The position numbers and the translations under genes were made by a program. Positions 24,332-36,591 of a stretch of 64,000 nucleotides of DNA are shown one piece after another; the first letter of the stretch is position 1, and each line of letters begins with the position of its first letter. The stretch is from Dichomitus squalens LYAD-421 SS1 (lineage: Eukaryota > Basidiomycota > Agaricomycetes > Polyporales > Polyporaceae). Where the stretch lies: assembly GCF_000275845.1 (NCBI RefSeq), contig NW_006766899.1:361348-425347 (forward strand), given 5' to 3'. Under the pieces are notes generated by a model. That model was not told the DNA's origin, searched no databases, and saw nothing but the letters and a program-made list of their open reading frames with translations.

Positions 24332-25450
24332 ATGCCTCGTCCACCATCGCCTTCAATACCTGAGAAAGAATTTGTCTATGGCGCTCTCAAGCAATCACTC
24401 CGTCTCGACGGACGCGCCATGCTCGAAATGCGCACGCCGACCTTGAGCTTCGGTCCGGAGCTCGGTTGGGTCGAATGCGCGATGGGCAAGACTCGGTACG
24501 CCCCGACTCTCGCCCTCTCAACGCCCAATATCACGCTTACAAGCCGCATATATGCGCCCGCTGACATCTGCAGGGTGCTAGCGCAGGTCGACGGCAAAAT
24601 GGTGAAACCCCCTCCCGAGCGGCCGCTCGAAGGAATCATCTCCATCCACTCCGAGCTCTCCCCGATGGCGTCCAACGAGTATGAGCCCGGCCGGTAGGTA
24701 GGTGTGCCCTCAGCGCGACTGCTCTTGCGCCTCACCCACTCTGTCTCTTGCTGTGGGTGTGTAGGCCGACGGAGGAAGAAGTCGCCTTGACCCGGATGCT
24801 GGACAAGGTCCTAAGACGGAGCGACGCGGTGGACAAGGAGAGCTTGTGCGTGCTTGCCGGGCAGAGGGTGCGTTTTCTGTCATATACCACCATACGAGGC
24901 ATTCAACTGTAGGCAGGTGTGGCACATCCGACTGACGATCCATGTCCTGTCCGACGCGGGCAACATGGTCGATTGCGCCTGTCTCGCCGGTATCGTCGCG
25001 CTCAAACACTTCCGGAGGCCAGAGGTCGAAGTCGAAGGCGACGAGATCACTGTCGTACGTCCTCGCGAATTCTCTCCTCCTTTGATCCCGTTCGCGACCC
25101 CACCAACCCCTCCCCTCTCTCATCCATAGCACCACCCTTCCGAGCGCGCCCCGGTGCCGCTCTCGATGCACCACACGCCCTTCTGCTTCACTTTCGCCTT
25201 CTTCCCCGACGCCCCGCCTCTGGTGGACCCCGCGCGCCTCGAAGAGACCCTCAGCGCGGGTCTTCTCTCCGTCGCACTCAACGCACAAAAGGAGCTGTGC
25301 GTGGTGCAGAAGGCCGGGGGTTCGCCCCTCCCCGCGGAGGAAGTGCTCGCGATCATGGACATAGCCGTCGCGAAGGCGCGCGAGCTTGACAGGCTTGTCG
25401 AGGCCCGGTTGCAGGAGGACTGGAAGGGGAGGGTCGTCGAGGTCCGGTAG
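24332..25450 (+). CDS. RRP45: Exosome core subunit Rrp45 (EXOSC9, RNase PH-like)
   Basis: Catalytically inactive RNase PH-fold subunit of the nine-membered ring of the RNA exosome, working in 3' RNA processing and decay in nucleus and cytosol. Five exons: 24332-24495, 24574-24693, 24765-24867, 24917-25054, 25130-25450, coding 281 residues. Motifs in order: EKEFVYGALKQSLRLDGR, GWVECAMGKTRVLAQVDGK, IHSELSPMASNEYEPGRP, LCVLAGQRVWHIRLTIHVLSD, AGNMVDCACLAGIVALKHFRRP, VPLSMHHTPFCFTFAFF. Length equals the ring domain plus a short C-tail. The start is 111 nt beyond the tRNA on the other strand. Confidence 0.95.
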
Positions 25451-25826
25451 TCCAGCGTGCGAAAAGGAACAAACACAAAAACGTATTCGGGCGATGTGCG
25501 AATTGAAAGTACAGTATGAGCAAGGTAATATGCAGGGTCGCAATGTATGAGACGATGGTGGCAAGGTGCAGTTTTCCAGGTGTGCAAATGGCGATGTTTG
25601 TAATTTGGATGACACGTATCCCTTCGCCGTTTGAATGCAGTACGTCTATCGTCTCTAATTACGAGCGGAGCGGTTGATCGCAAATACACAGGAGACACCA
25701 TCCAAGTTAACGCACCTAAGTAAGTGCATCCATGAGTACTACTTACGTAAGCGTGAGTCAAGGAGAGCAGACGCCGAGCGGCCTGGTCAAACACCGCCAC
25801 GCCTCCCGGGCTCAGTGCCGCTGATT

Positions 25827-27050
25827 ATGGCTAATAATCCTCCCTCCCCCGATGTCCAATCTGCTACAGAACTGTGGCAGAAAGCATGAGGACACCTCTG
25901 GCCCCACCGCTCCTCAGGGAAGATCTCTTTGGCCGATATCTCTCCTAGTAAGGACGTACTGATGCCGACGAGAGCGTCGGTCCTGCTGCCAACCGCGATG
26001 TCGACAGTCCCCAACTCGAGTGGGAATACAATTGTCTACACAACATCCGCTCGATCGTAGAGGAATGTGGTGGAAACCCCGCAATCCAGGACTTCCTCGT
26101 TGTCCGTCCCGAATACCTCTGGCTCAGGGAGGCTATTGTAACCGGGTACTTGCAGAACACAGACGCAATGGTCGTCACGGGCCAGCCGTGCATCGGTTCG
26201 TGCAATCGCTTCATGTGCCTTTGTTCGTGCTAATCTGTATGTGCTCCGGCAAGACCGTCTTCCTCCTATACCTGCTCCTCTACCGTCTGGAGCGCAAATT
26301 GCCTACGGCGATTCAACTGAACAAGGACAGTATCGTCGTCTTCAACGCTGATGGTGCGGCCGTGTACGATGACCGTGCAAGGATACGCTTCGACCGCCAG
26401 TACTGGGCTCTAGCGGATTCCAACGCTACGGTCATCAGTCCATGCGAAGCCTTCCAGTATTCCCGCGCACGCCTTATCCAGGCTTCTCCGCCGAGGCCCG
26501 ACAGATGGGAGGAGTGAATAAAGCAGCGCGATGGCGAGGTCGTAGTCTCAGACTTGCCGACCCCACTCGAGATAGGGGCTATCTCGTCAGTTGCTCTTTG
26601 TATTTCTGATGGTATATGTCTTGCTTATATGGCTTGTCAGCAGGAAAGAGGCCGGGCTGGACTACTCCCAGGCGTACCACTTCATCAGCAAGTGGGGGCC
26701 GTGTACTCGATCGATCCTCCGTCTCATGCGCAAACACCCTGAGTTTCGCGACAGCGCTGAGAGAGACCTGCGCAGAGAGGCCTGGAAGGCTGCGGCCGCC
26801 GTCTGCGAGAACCTCGCCGCGTTCTGTTATATCAACGACCCTCGGGGCGCCCTCAACACAGTTCCCAGTATCGTGTTCATTCGCCCGCATCGTCCTCGGC
26901 GCCTGCGTACCTCCTTGATGCTGAGTTCCTCGATGGCCTGGGCTGTATACACCATTCCTACCCCCCTACCTTACCGACATCTTCTACGACCAACGCCAGC
27001 AGAACGACAATCGGCAAGGGTCTGTAGTTCTTCCACATGCCTAGCTCGCA
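25827..27050 (+). pseudogene. Crinkler-like P-loop protein, broken copy A
   Basis: Remnant of a multi-copy basidiomycete family resembling Crinkler (CRN) proteins. It starts MANNPPSPDVQSATELWQKA and then hits TGA where copy B has TGG (EKAWGHPW). Further on, in other frames, come LEWEYNCLHNIRSIVEECGGNP, DFLVVRPEYLWLREAI and VVTGQPCIG. After an intron come KTVFLLYLLLYRLERKLPTAIQLN, completing a Walker-A-like GxxxxGKT, and VVFNADGAAVYDDRA, then DYSQAYHFISKWGPCTRS. The acceptor expected before the GKT exon reads CCG instead of CAG. A later frameshift precedes a segment like PAYLLDAEFLDGLG. These lesions mark it as non-functional. Family assignment is by remembered architecture, hence moderate. 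Confidence 0.6.
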
Positions 27051-28660
27051 CAGAGATCACCTACCGGACGGATCTCCGAGCGACGCGCGTGCAATCTCCT
27101 CCAGCACCCACCCCCCGTCGTGCCCGCGGGCTTCTCGCCCTCTTCCCGTGGCAGCGAGTCGAAGACGTCCCCGCCTTCGTCGCAACAGCTGCTCGCTCGC
27201 CTCGCCAGCGCGCGCCCATAGCGCATCCCTCTCTCTCTCTCTCCTGGGCTTCGTCCGGGTCTGACGGGTGTCGACGGCGTTCTTGCGGGGGCATCAGACA
27301 CGTCTAAGCCGGACGCGCAGCGACGGCGGGACGACCGCTTTCGCTTCGGATAAGGGAGGACCGAGGTGTGCGAACGAAACCGGCGCGCGTTCGACGTCCC
27401 GTCGCCACGACTCGCCGCCGCGGAGGAGCGGTCGAGCCGTGCCCCTGCGGACGAGTCTGCGCGGGGGGTGGAGGCCAAAAACCCCTCGGCAGGGCGAAGA
27501 GGCCGGTCCAGGTCTGGGGCGGCGTCCTGCCGTCGCTTTCGGCCTAGTCTGCCGACGCTTCTCGTCGGCGGAACGAACAGGAGCAGGAGGGCGCGCGGCG
27601 CGAAGCAAAGCAAAGCAGCCTCGATTGTGGAATGTGGAAAGGGGGCCCAGGGCCGGAGAGGAGCGGCAGCGGCCGTCCATCAGATCGTGTACTCCTATGC
27701 GAGACGTCTACCTTCGCAGCGTGCGACCTGCGCGCCCTCGATGCGCGGTCCGGCCGTGTGCACTGTGCGCAAGTCTGATATCGGTGGGTGTGCAGTTGGT
27801 ACGCTTACAGGGACGACAGGATCCGCGGGGTGCTGCCGTCGCCGCCATGTCGGCGTGCAAGATGACGGCGTTCCCGGTTCCCCGGGCCCGTCCTCGTTCT
27901 CAAACGTGCACTCCCAGAAACCAGGGGAAACGAGCTCGGGGGGTCTGTGACCGCCCATACACGGGGGCCCGAGGCCAAGCCGCCGCTCGCGCGAGAGCCA
28001 CCGTTGAGACATGGGCTCGCCGTTATTCTCATGCGGACGGGCCGTCCGCTCACGTTAGGGGGGCATGCTGGGCTGCGGTTCGCCAAGTGCTTTCAGTGAA
28101 GCAGTCGCGAATACCTGGAGCCGTGGGCCTGGTCATGTGCATGTAGACGTGCATCATGTCCGGGGGGTCAGCACACGACCCCGGCAGACCCTCCGGACCG
28201 GAAAGTCTCGTCGACGTTCCGGCAGGAGCAGGACGAGGGCGGCGCGAAGCGCACCCCCAGATAAGCGAATGCTAGAATACGTGGTCGACCTCGTGTGCTC
28301 AGGAGGTGTGTTCAGGACGCGCAAGGGAGCTCTGACGTCTGGAAGTTTTGTATATGTGGACGACATCTGTGAGACGTCTGTAGACTACGTCGAGTACATC
28401 GGCGGCGGCAGACGGGATCCGATGCGATGAGTGAGCGACGGTGCTTAGAGTAACTAGAGCAGTGCGAGAGCAAAGAGCGTCGACGAGAGGACATTCTAAA
28501 CGAGCGGCGCATGCGTATCGTCAGCAAGCTTCAAAGAACGTCAGAGAGAAGACGGGCCGGACACAGAGACACCCGCGGCGGCGCAGCCCCGCCCACGAAA
28601 CGCGCCCCCGCGTCCATCCGTCAGCAAGAGGCCCGCTGCCCGCGGGGCCAAACACTATCG
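27051..28660. other. GC-rich stretch without a supported gene
   Basis: Strongly G+C-rich DNA with long open frames on both strands at once. This is what high GC alone produces. The frames are Arg/Ala/Pro-rich, without motifs or introns. A (CT)n run sits near 27229. It probably includes the 3' region of the F-box gene on the right. Confidence 0.45.
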
Positions 28661-30659
28661 CTATTGCGGCGCGTACCCCACGAACTCGAACTCTGGCCCG
28701 CCCTCGCCCTCGCCCTCGCCCTCGCGGCCGGCCTCCTGCGGCGCCGGGTCCGGCCACACCGCCCACTCCGCCCCGCTGAGGAAGAGGACGCGCCGCAGGC
28801 CGGGGCACGTCTTGTGCCACAGCGCGAGGTGCGCGCGCTCGTGCACGCGCGGGAACGGGGTGTCCGCCCCCGCCCCCGTCGACCGCGCGCTCAACGGGGG
28901 GCCGCCGCCTCCGCCCCCGCCCACGCTTGCACCCGCCCCTGCCCCGACGCCCGCGCTGGCGCGGGGGGAGAGGTACGCGGACGAGTAGGACGCGGTGGAC
29001 GCCCTGCGCGCGGCCTTGGTCGAGGCGGCCGCGGCGGGGTTGGGGGAGATGGGCGGGGAGGCGGGGGGCAGGGGGAACTCGAGGAGGGGCGAGGGCGGGT
29101 GCGGGGGCGGGGAGTCGCGGAGGAGGGCGAGGGTGCGGAGGGCGCGGAAGCGGGCGAGGAAGGACGCGACGAGCTTGTAGAGGACCTGGCAGATGGGGAG
29201 ATTCAGCGGACGGTTCGCGAAGGAGAGAACGGAGGGGGGAAGCGGGGATGGGGCGGAGGGGGAGGCGGCGAGGCGCGGCGGTGGGGTTCGCGACGCGGGG
29301 ATGGGGTTCGCGATGCGGGGATGGGGTTCGCGACGCAGGGATGGGCAGATGGCGGATGGGGAACGGGCGGAGAAGCGGCGTGCCAGGCACCGCATCTCGC
29401 ACGGGAGAAGATAGAACGCGCGAGGAAGGGGCGCATACACGGCCGCGCGAAGATGCAGAACCCGCGACCGATAGATGTCGACAGCGAGCAGCAGCAACGA
29501 GGGCGACACGCGCCTGGAAACAGCGACGAACACGCGGCACGTCGAACAGAGCACGGACCACTCACCTCGTCGTCGAGCACCCAATGCACCTCGAGCGTCT
29601 CCACAAAGTCCCCCAGCTCCGCCCCCGCGGACATCACCACGCGCTCGATCGTCCGCTGGTCGATCTTCGCGCTCGCCGGCTGGATCGTCACCGTCCGGAG
29701 CGTCTCGCGCGCGCACGCCAGCGCAGACATCAGCGCCGACGGCCGCAGCCCGTCGTACAGCGTGCTCTGTATCGGGATCCGCACGCGCTCCAGCGGCCGC
29801 CCGGGCACCAGCGCCGCCGCGATCGCCACCGGGCCGTCGTACTCTCGTAGTTGCGGGAGGAGCCCCAGGGGGAAGAGCGCGGGCGCGGGCGTGTCGGAAC
29901 CGGAACCGGAACTAGGGCTGGGGTCGTGGGTCGGGGTATCGGGCGTGTGCGGGGTATGCGGGCGCGAGGGCGCCTTGCTGCCATCTACAGGCCGGAGCGG
30001 CGCGGGGGGCAGCACGGGCATCACGAGCTGCGGGAGCGCGAGCGTGCGCAGCGCGGGGTGGCCGCCGAGCCACGCGACGAGCGCGTGGAAGTCGTCCGCC
30101 GCGAGGCTTGTGCAGTGCAGCGTGAGGGCGTGCAGCGAGAACGTGGTGTGGCGGAGGAGCCGGAGGTCGAAGCGGGGGAGCGCGAGCGCGCGCAGCTGGT
30201 CCATGTTCGTGAGCGCGATCGCGAGCGCCACGACGCTGAGTGACGAGCCGGCGTCGGGCGGGGGCAAGTCTCTGCATGCGAACCGGCGCACGAGCGACGC
30301 GAGCGGCCGGCGCGAGGCGAGCGACGCGATGCATTGCTCCACGCGCGCGTCGTCGATGTCGCGCAGGTCGAGGTCGTCGTAGAGCGCGCGCAGCGCCGCC
30401 TGCGACCACCGGGTGGACACCTGCGCGAGAGCGAGGACGTCTGAGCGGGGTGCGTACGCGAACACGGACGCGAGGAGCTCCGTGGAGATGCGTGCGAGCG
30501 GCGGCTGCTTGGGCGTGGGTTGTGGGGGCTGGGGCTCGACCGGGGACGGCGCCGCCGAGTTCGAGCTCGAGTTCGCAGCGCGCCATCGCGCCGCCTGGGC
30601 CGCCGCGGGCAGCGAGATGCTGCGCTTGCGTTCCGGGCGCGGCTGCTGCTCCCGCTCCC

Positions 30660-30694
<35 letters not shown>

Positions 30695-31113
30695 ACGTAC
30701 TGCTCGAAGAACTCCTCCCGCTCGCCCAGCTCGCTCGCCCTTCGCCCCAGCCCGGCGGGCATCCGGATGTCCAGCGAGGGCGCGGGGGACGGCGAGCGGC
30801 TGCGCCAGTACGCGAGGGGGCCCCCCCCACCGCCGCCGTTCCGCACGGGCACGTTCGTGATGCCGGCCGAGGGCGGTCTGGCGGAGGTGAGCTTCGCGGC
30901 GAGCTTGTTGAACGAGCTGGGAAAGTGGATGTGTCGCCTGCGGAGCGAGGGCGGCTTCTCGACCGAATAGATCGACGCGGGGGCGGGGGTGCCCGTGCCG
31001 CTCTTGCTCGTGCTCTTGCTCGTGCGGGGGACGTTGGCCGAGTCTTGGAGGGGCGCACTGGGCTGGGTGCTGTGTGCGGCGCCGTTCGTCTTGCGGCGCG
31101 AGAGGAAGGGCAT
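28661..31113 (-). CDS. F-box domain protein
   Basis: Putative substrate adaptor for an SCF-type E3 ubiquitin ligase. Exons 31113-29566 and 29185-28661 join in phase 0, giving 690 residues. The N-terminal 200 residues are low-complexity (Ser/Pro-rich, a run of about ten Gln from a CTG/CAG repeat near 30660-30690, Gly run). The F-box-like segment LARISTELLASVFAYAPRSDVLALAQVSTRWSQAALRALYDDLDL spans about residues 208-252, followed by leucine-rich-like repeats. The second exon ends in CPGLRRVLFLSGAEWAVW, a C-terminal motif I have seen in basidiomycete F-box proteins. The 380-bp intron is long for this genome and holds a 3 x 20-bp tandem repeat. The gene is extremely GC-rich, so antisense frames are shadows. 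Confidence 0.8.
29283..29342. repeat. 3 x 20-bp minisatellite inside the F-box gene intron
   Basis: Three head-to-tail units close to GGGGTTCGCGACGCGGGGAT, differing at one or two sites, lie wholly within the intron 29565-29186. Such repeats vary between strains, and this one may explain the unusual intron length. Confidence 0.85.
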
Positions 31114-33728
31114 GGCGGTCAGCGGTCAGGTCTCGGAGGCGGGGCGGAGGCAGGCAGCAGACGAGGGGGACTTCAAGAGGAAGGAGGGAAGGGGCATGTA
31201 CAAGGTGGTGTCAACTAGGCTGTCGGGGTGACGGACGGGTGGAAGCAGAGCGGCCGCTGGCCAGAGAAGGCGATGGGGAAGACGAGAAGTGCAAAGTGTG
31301 CGTGCAGCCCGACGCTGGCCGGGCTGTGGGACTCGCTGACTGGCTTTCTTTTGCCGCGCGCTGCTCGTTCCGGGTGTGCAAGCGTCGGCAACAATATTCG
31401 CGACCAGTGCTAGTACTTACTTGCCCTTTCCGCTCAGCACTTGTCTGTCGCGCCCGCACGTCGCTCGTCCCTTGTCGTCGGTGGCGTCCACGGCTGCACA
31501 AATACTGCTTTTCTGGACTCTGGCGGGTGCATTCATAGACCCGCTCAGTCCGAGCGCGTGCGCACGTCACACCACGCTTCATGCCTTCTCAAGCTCATGT
31601 CATGTCGGATAACGCGCGGCGCGCAAGCGGTCGCCCTCCTGCAGCTGCGCGGCGGCTACCATCAATCCAATAGTTGCGTTGCCTGGCCTCGCTCACGTCG
31701 CGCGATCTCCGATAGCGATCGAGATGCGGCCAGCGAGATGCCAATTGTCTCCGCTCTGGACTGGCAGTCTGTACCATGATCGTGCACTTCTGCATCCGAC
31801 GCCTGGACTCTCCGGAGCCCTGACGCTTGCGATCGGATAGAAACGCTGAGGGACGACGCTCCTTAGAGCAGGACCTCGGTAACAGTTCTACAGTAGAATC
31901 ACCATGATTCTCATCTTATTGGTGTTGATCAGTGCCGCCACAAAGCCATGACCGTCCTCCAATATCCCCCGGTCTCGTACTAGAGCACGCAAGCAAACCA
32001 TGTTCGTATGCACGACGCCTTTCAGCTCGCGATGCAACATTCTTCCCTCGCCTCAACTCCGGTCCGGCATGGAATGTAGCAGTGAAATCGATCGTCGCTT
32101 CTCCCGAGTCAGTCGACGAATGTTGTACATGCATACAGCCGCCGACTAACCACCGCGCACGCTTCAATATGCCACTGAAATGGTCTGGAGCGAGCGTCCG
32201 GAGTGCGAGCGGCACTCTCCTTGCCACTCCGAGCCGCTCACGTCCATCAGTCGTTCGTACATAGCCTCATGGACAGGAGTATTTCTACGCCTTTACCTCA
32301 TCCTCCTTCGTCTCAGCCAGAGCAACTACTAGGGCGGATGTATGCACATGGCCTGTGTAGACTAGATATACGCACCACGAGAAACGAGCCGAGTCGACGC
32401 GCGCAGATGTTGTTCTGACGCTACTGCAGGGAACAGCTCGGGCCCGGGACGGGAGTATGGACGAGGCACGGAATCACCTGTTCGTCTGCTTTCGCTCGAA
32501 GGCGACGCATTGACGGTCAATGGATCTGTCAAGGGACTACGCAGCAGCAACTGTAAGATACCCCGCATATAACTCGAATGACCTCAAAGCTTCGGAGGGA
32601 CCTTCCTGCATGCTGGCTGGCAGCACCTAGTGCCATTGCAGCTCGACGCAAGCTCAGACCGTGTCAACAGAGCGATGAAGGCCAAGGGGTGAACTCGGAT
32701 GGGGTCGAGGAGAGTTGTTGCCACGGCCTACGAACGACGCAGCCAAGTGGGCGATTGGCGAGTCACGTGCCGCTTGGCCTGGATGCACGCCTGATGGATC
32801 GGTACTGTAGGCTGCGAAGGGGTGTATTTTGCGTAGGATGCCGAGAAGGCGGCGAGGCCTGCGAGCGTCCTGTCGGCTAGCATGGGTCCCCCCACAGTGC
32901 AGCTATACGGTCTGAAAAGACCAATCTGCTCATGATCCCCACTTGGCGAGAGCCAACACCGCTCCGGAGACTCAGCTCACGGGAAGCATTCGGAGAGCGA
33001 CCGAGAGTCTGCATCGCACTGTGCCTGTCTCCTCTTGCTGATCATCAGCGGAAGAAGCGGTGTAAGTGAAGTCAATGCTGGAGATTAGGTTCGAGAGCCT
33101 TGTGGCCTCGGTATGATCCTTGTTGCCATTCTTGTACGCGTGGGAAAAACAAGTCTGGTAGCGCACGCAGACAAAGTTGGCGCACAGTGCCCGACCCTCT
33201 TCTCACGTCGCACCCACGAGTCTACGACACAGCCTGTTGATGCAATGCAAGCAATGCAGACCGCACCCGCTCCGCACAGACAACACCCAGAAGCGTCCAC
33301 TCGTCCATCCTTGCGAGCAGGAGAACACCGGAGACGAGGTGTGGCTATGTTCAGTTCAGCGCTTCCCGGTGTGCTGGAGAATTCATGAGGTCGAGGCGCT
33401 GTGCTAGGTTTGTCGTGAACAGTGATGCATGTCCGACTTGGACGATGCATGATCGTGCGCACGCTGTCTTCTCGATGCTGTGTCCCCCGTACGGGCACCC
33501 ACCCGTGGCGCGGCGTAGCCCCTTCTATTGTTACGCTCGTCGACGCCGACCGTGTCCACTGTCCTTACCTCCGCCTTCGTCTTCATCTGCGCCTGTGCGC
33601 CCGTCAGATCCCTCCTTCTCCTTCGACCCTTCCTCTCTCTCTCTCTCTCTTTTCGTTTAGCTTTCTTGGCGTGCCTTAGCGTCGACCTGGTACCGCTGGC
33701 CGAGTTCCTCTGGGAGACATAGCACAAC
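31114..33728. other. 2.6-kb gene-poor interval with CT-rich leader
   Basis: Divergent upstream region of the F-box gene (-) and the membrane protein gene (+). Many short frames, none with motifs. A pyrimidine tract with (CT)n at about 33632-33655 lies 70-100 nt before the ATG at 33729, the typical position of a core promoter CT box in filamentous fungi. Confidence 0.45.
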
Positions 33729-36295
33729 ATGCCGCTGAACACGACCGTCTCCCACGTCAGCCCCCTCCTCTCGTACATCCCCCGGACCTCATGGTATGAG
33801 GGCAACTCAAGCGACCCGGAGTTGGTACGTCAGCGACAGACGACCGCGCTGTTCCCGCATCCGCTCACGCAGCTCTATGCACCCCCCCCCCCGTTGATTG
33901 AATTGTGGCCGACTCGTACGGCGATCACGGTGGGTCTGTGTGCGTCGCTCGCTCTCTTGCAGAACAGGTATTCGAACCAGAGCTACCACTACAGCGACTC
34001 GCCCGCGAGCGTAACGTTCTCTTGGTGGGGGACAGGTGCGTCTCCTCTCCCGACGTTCCATGGAAAACTTCGACTCACGTTGCGCTCGGCCCGCAGGCAT
34101 CTGGTATGTCATTCCTCGTCCCCATTGGGAAAGAGGCTTCTCTTCCTTCGCTAACACATCGCGATTTCCCTGCTTTGATGGTTACTTGACACCTGGCACC
34201 GTAGGGTGTTCGGCGGCTACAGGAACAGGACGGGCGCGTACCAGGTCGTCGTCGACAGCCAGGCGGCGACGTCGTTCCCTGGGTATACTGGGGGCCCGGA
34301 CGAGTTCGAGCGCGTCCTGTACGCGAACGATGGCCTCTCCTATGGACAGCACCAGATCCGGATCACGAACACGGGCGGGGGTGGGCCGCAGTCTGTATTG
34401 GATATCGATTACGTGGGTGTCCCTGATTCACGTCCGGGTGCCATTAGAGTGATCTTTTGCTTCTGTGACACGCACAGCTTGTGTACGAGACGACACAAGA
34501 TGACGGTGGTGAGATCCAGCATAACGACCCTGGCTGCAGTTGGTCCCCGGCAAGTCCGAACACCTGGCAGGTGGACGCGGCGTCTCAGTATGTCTTTTTT
34601 CGAGCGACTTGTTGTTCGTCCTGTTGTTCATGAGGCCTTCAGTACCACTACTGATACCTTCGGAGCAATGGAACTAAACTTCACGGTAAGTCTGCAACTA
34701 TCTCCTCGCAAGAATGTGCGCTCAGTGTCGTGTCTGTAGGGTACGCTTGCCTTACTGTCTTACGGCCTCGGACGGATCTGAGTATGGCCACGTGCAGGTT
34801 CCGGAATCATTCTCTACGGATACCTCGACGGAACGAGTGCCCCGCTCACCGTCTCCGTTGACGGTTGGGCATCCACGCCTGTTGCGCCCAACACCGCGAT
34901 AGCTCCTATCGTCCACAACGTCCCCCAGGTTCTATACACAAAATCTGGTCTCCAGAACGGCCCGCACACGTTGCGAGTGGAAAACAACCCGCTCGGCATA
35001 AACGGCACGGGCTCGAAAATGAGCATTGCGTTCAGCCGGACCCTGTCTGACGCACCCGCAGGCTCGGCCCCGCAGCAGGAAACACCGTGAGTGCTCCCAT
35101 GTCATGCTCCCGTCCGGCGTGTGCGTATTGATGTTCTTGGCGCAGGCCATCGAGTCCCGGAGACCTGTAAGCTCACCCCCACTGTGAACAGCGTCATCCT
35201 GCTGACCAGGTTTCTTGCAGCCACGACCCTCGCCACACCGTCGTGCTCGCCGCTTCCTGCAGCGCGCTCGGCACCTTCCTCCTGTCCCTGCTCATTTGGC
35301 GCCTCGTGGTCTACTACCGCCTCCGGCGGAAGCTGAGCAAAGAGAAGTTCTCCGCAAGGCCATTCTACGCGCGCACAAACCCCGCGTCCCCACCGCGAAC
35401 ACCGCGGACGCCGTACAGCAGCGGCGCGAGCAGCTCGCGACAGCGGCGACGTAAGCGGGGGGACGATATCGAGGGCGAGATCGCCTCGCTGCAGCGGGCG
35501 TTCTCCCAGACCGTTCCCCGGGCAGGCGATGCCAGGCGGACGGGGACACGGCACCACGGCAGACACCACGCTCACGCCCCGCCGTCCGACATCGAGTTCG
35601 CGCACTCCCGGGAGTCGAGCAGAGTCGAGGAGACGCACCGCCGCAGCCGCAGCTACGACGACTTCGGGGTCTCGTACGCGGACGAGGAGGAGCTCCTCGC
35701 CTACTCCCGCCGCGGCCAGCACAGTCCGAACGAGTCCCTGTCGGGCTCGTCCGTATCCACCTCGCCCACCGTGGTGCGCGACTGGGACTCGCTCTCGATG
35801 CACGTCACCGCGCCGCCGTCGCCCGCCGACTTCGCAGACGACGGCTTCCGGGGCCCCCTGCCAGCGCCGACCGTCCTGCCCCTGCGCGTGAACAGCAGCA
35901 ACAGGCAGGGGCAGGGGCAGGAGCGCGAGCGGGCGAGACGGGCGCGGAGGTCGATCGAGAAGCCGCCGCTGGAGCAGTTCGAGCAGCAGCTCGCGTTCCT
36001 GGAGTCGAGCTCGCGCGCGCGGCGCGCGGAGATGCGCCTCGTCGGCTCCCCCGTCGCGAGCCTGCCCTCGGCGGCCCCGACGTCGACCTCCTCGCGGCCG
36101 TCGACGGGAACGGGGACGGGCGCGGGGATGGGGACGTTCTCGAGGCCGCTCCCGAGCCCGCCCGCGCCGCCTGTCCCGCCGCTCCCGATGCACCTGCGTG
36201 CGGCGCTGGGGCGGAGCCCGCGGCAGGGCGGGTTCGACCCGGGAGAGGTGGGGCTGGGGCTGCCGCCCCCGTACCGGTTGTTGGACTTGCATTGA
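33729..36295 (+). CDS. Single-pass membrane protein with two beta-sandwich-like ectodomains
   Basis: Cell-surface protein type common in agaricomycetes; function unknown. Ten exons: 33729-33824, 33963-34035, 34097-34103 (7 nt), 34205-34412, 34478-34587, 34643-34685, 34740 (1 nt), 34798-35086, 35146-35166, 35221-36295; 640 residues. The ectodomain has two related parts: ASVTFSWWGTGIWVFGGYR...YQVVVDSQ...HQIRITNTG...VLDIDY, and MELNFTGSGIILYGYLDG...LTVSVDG...HTLRVENN. A helix of about 21 residues (VVLAASCSALGTFLLSLLIW) and a basic stop-transfer (YYRLRRKLSKEK) follow. A long Ser/Arg/Pro-rich cytosolic tail ends PPYRLLDLH. There is no classical N-terminal signal, so topology is inferred. The two very small exons are required by phase. 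Confidence 0.78.
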
Positions 36296-36591
36296 TGTTG
36301 GGCGGGGCGTTCGCCGCATTCCTGCGTATGCTGCGTATGGGACCGTCCGCGCGTGCTACGTCTCTTCGCTTCGCACTTCGCCTCTCCGCGCGGGCCACGT
36401 TTGGTCTGACCTTTGTGTATATGTAGCGGTGCTCCTGCGTGTTGGATACGACACCGTGTCTTTGGGCTTATTGTTCAGACGCCATGCTGTATCAGGGTCT
36501 CTGCATACTCGCTGTGAGCACGTCATCATGATTCCGGGGCCCCATGGTAGGCCTGGAGCACTCTCATTGAGTGAGGGTAGCTGGGCAGCTG

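Noticed and set aside
27268..28146. 292-codon frame on the plus strand
   Set aside because: Overlaps equally long frames on both strands in a GC-rich stretch; basic, low-complexity text with no recognisable domain.
28511..30382. 623-codon open frame on the plus strand
   Set aside because: Antisense to the F-box gene; Arg/Gly-rich composition without motifs, explained by extreme GC content.
30658..30690. CTG/CAG trinucleotide run as a free microsatellite
   Set aside because: It lies in frame in the F-box gene and codes a Gln run; described there.
35102..36319. 405-codon open frame on the minus strand
   Set aside because: Antisense shadow of the long GC-rich exon of the membrane protein gene; no motif, Arg-rich.
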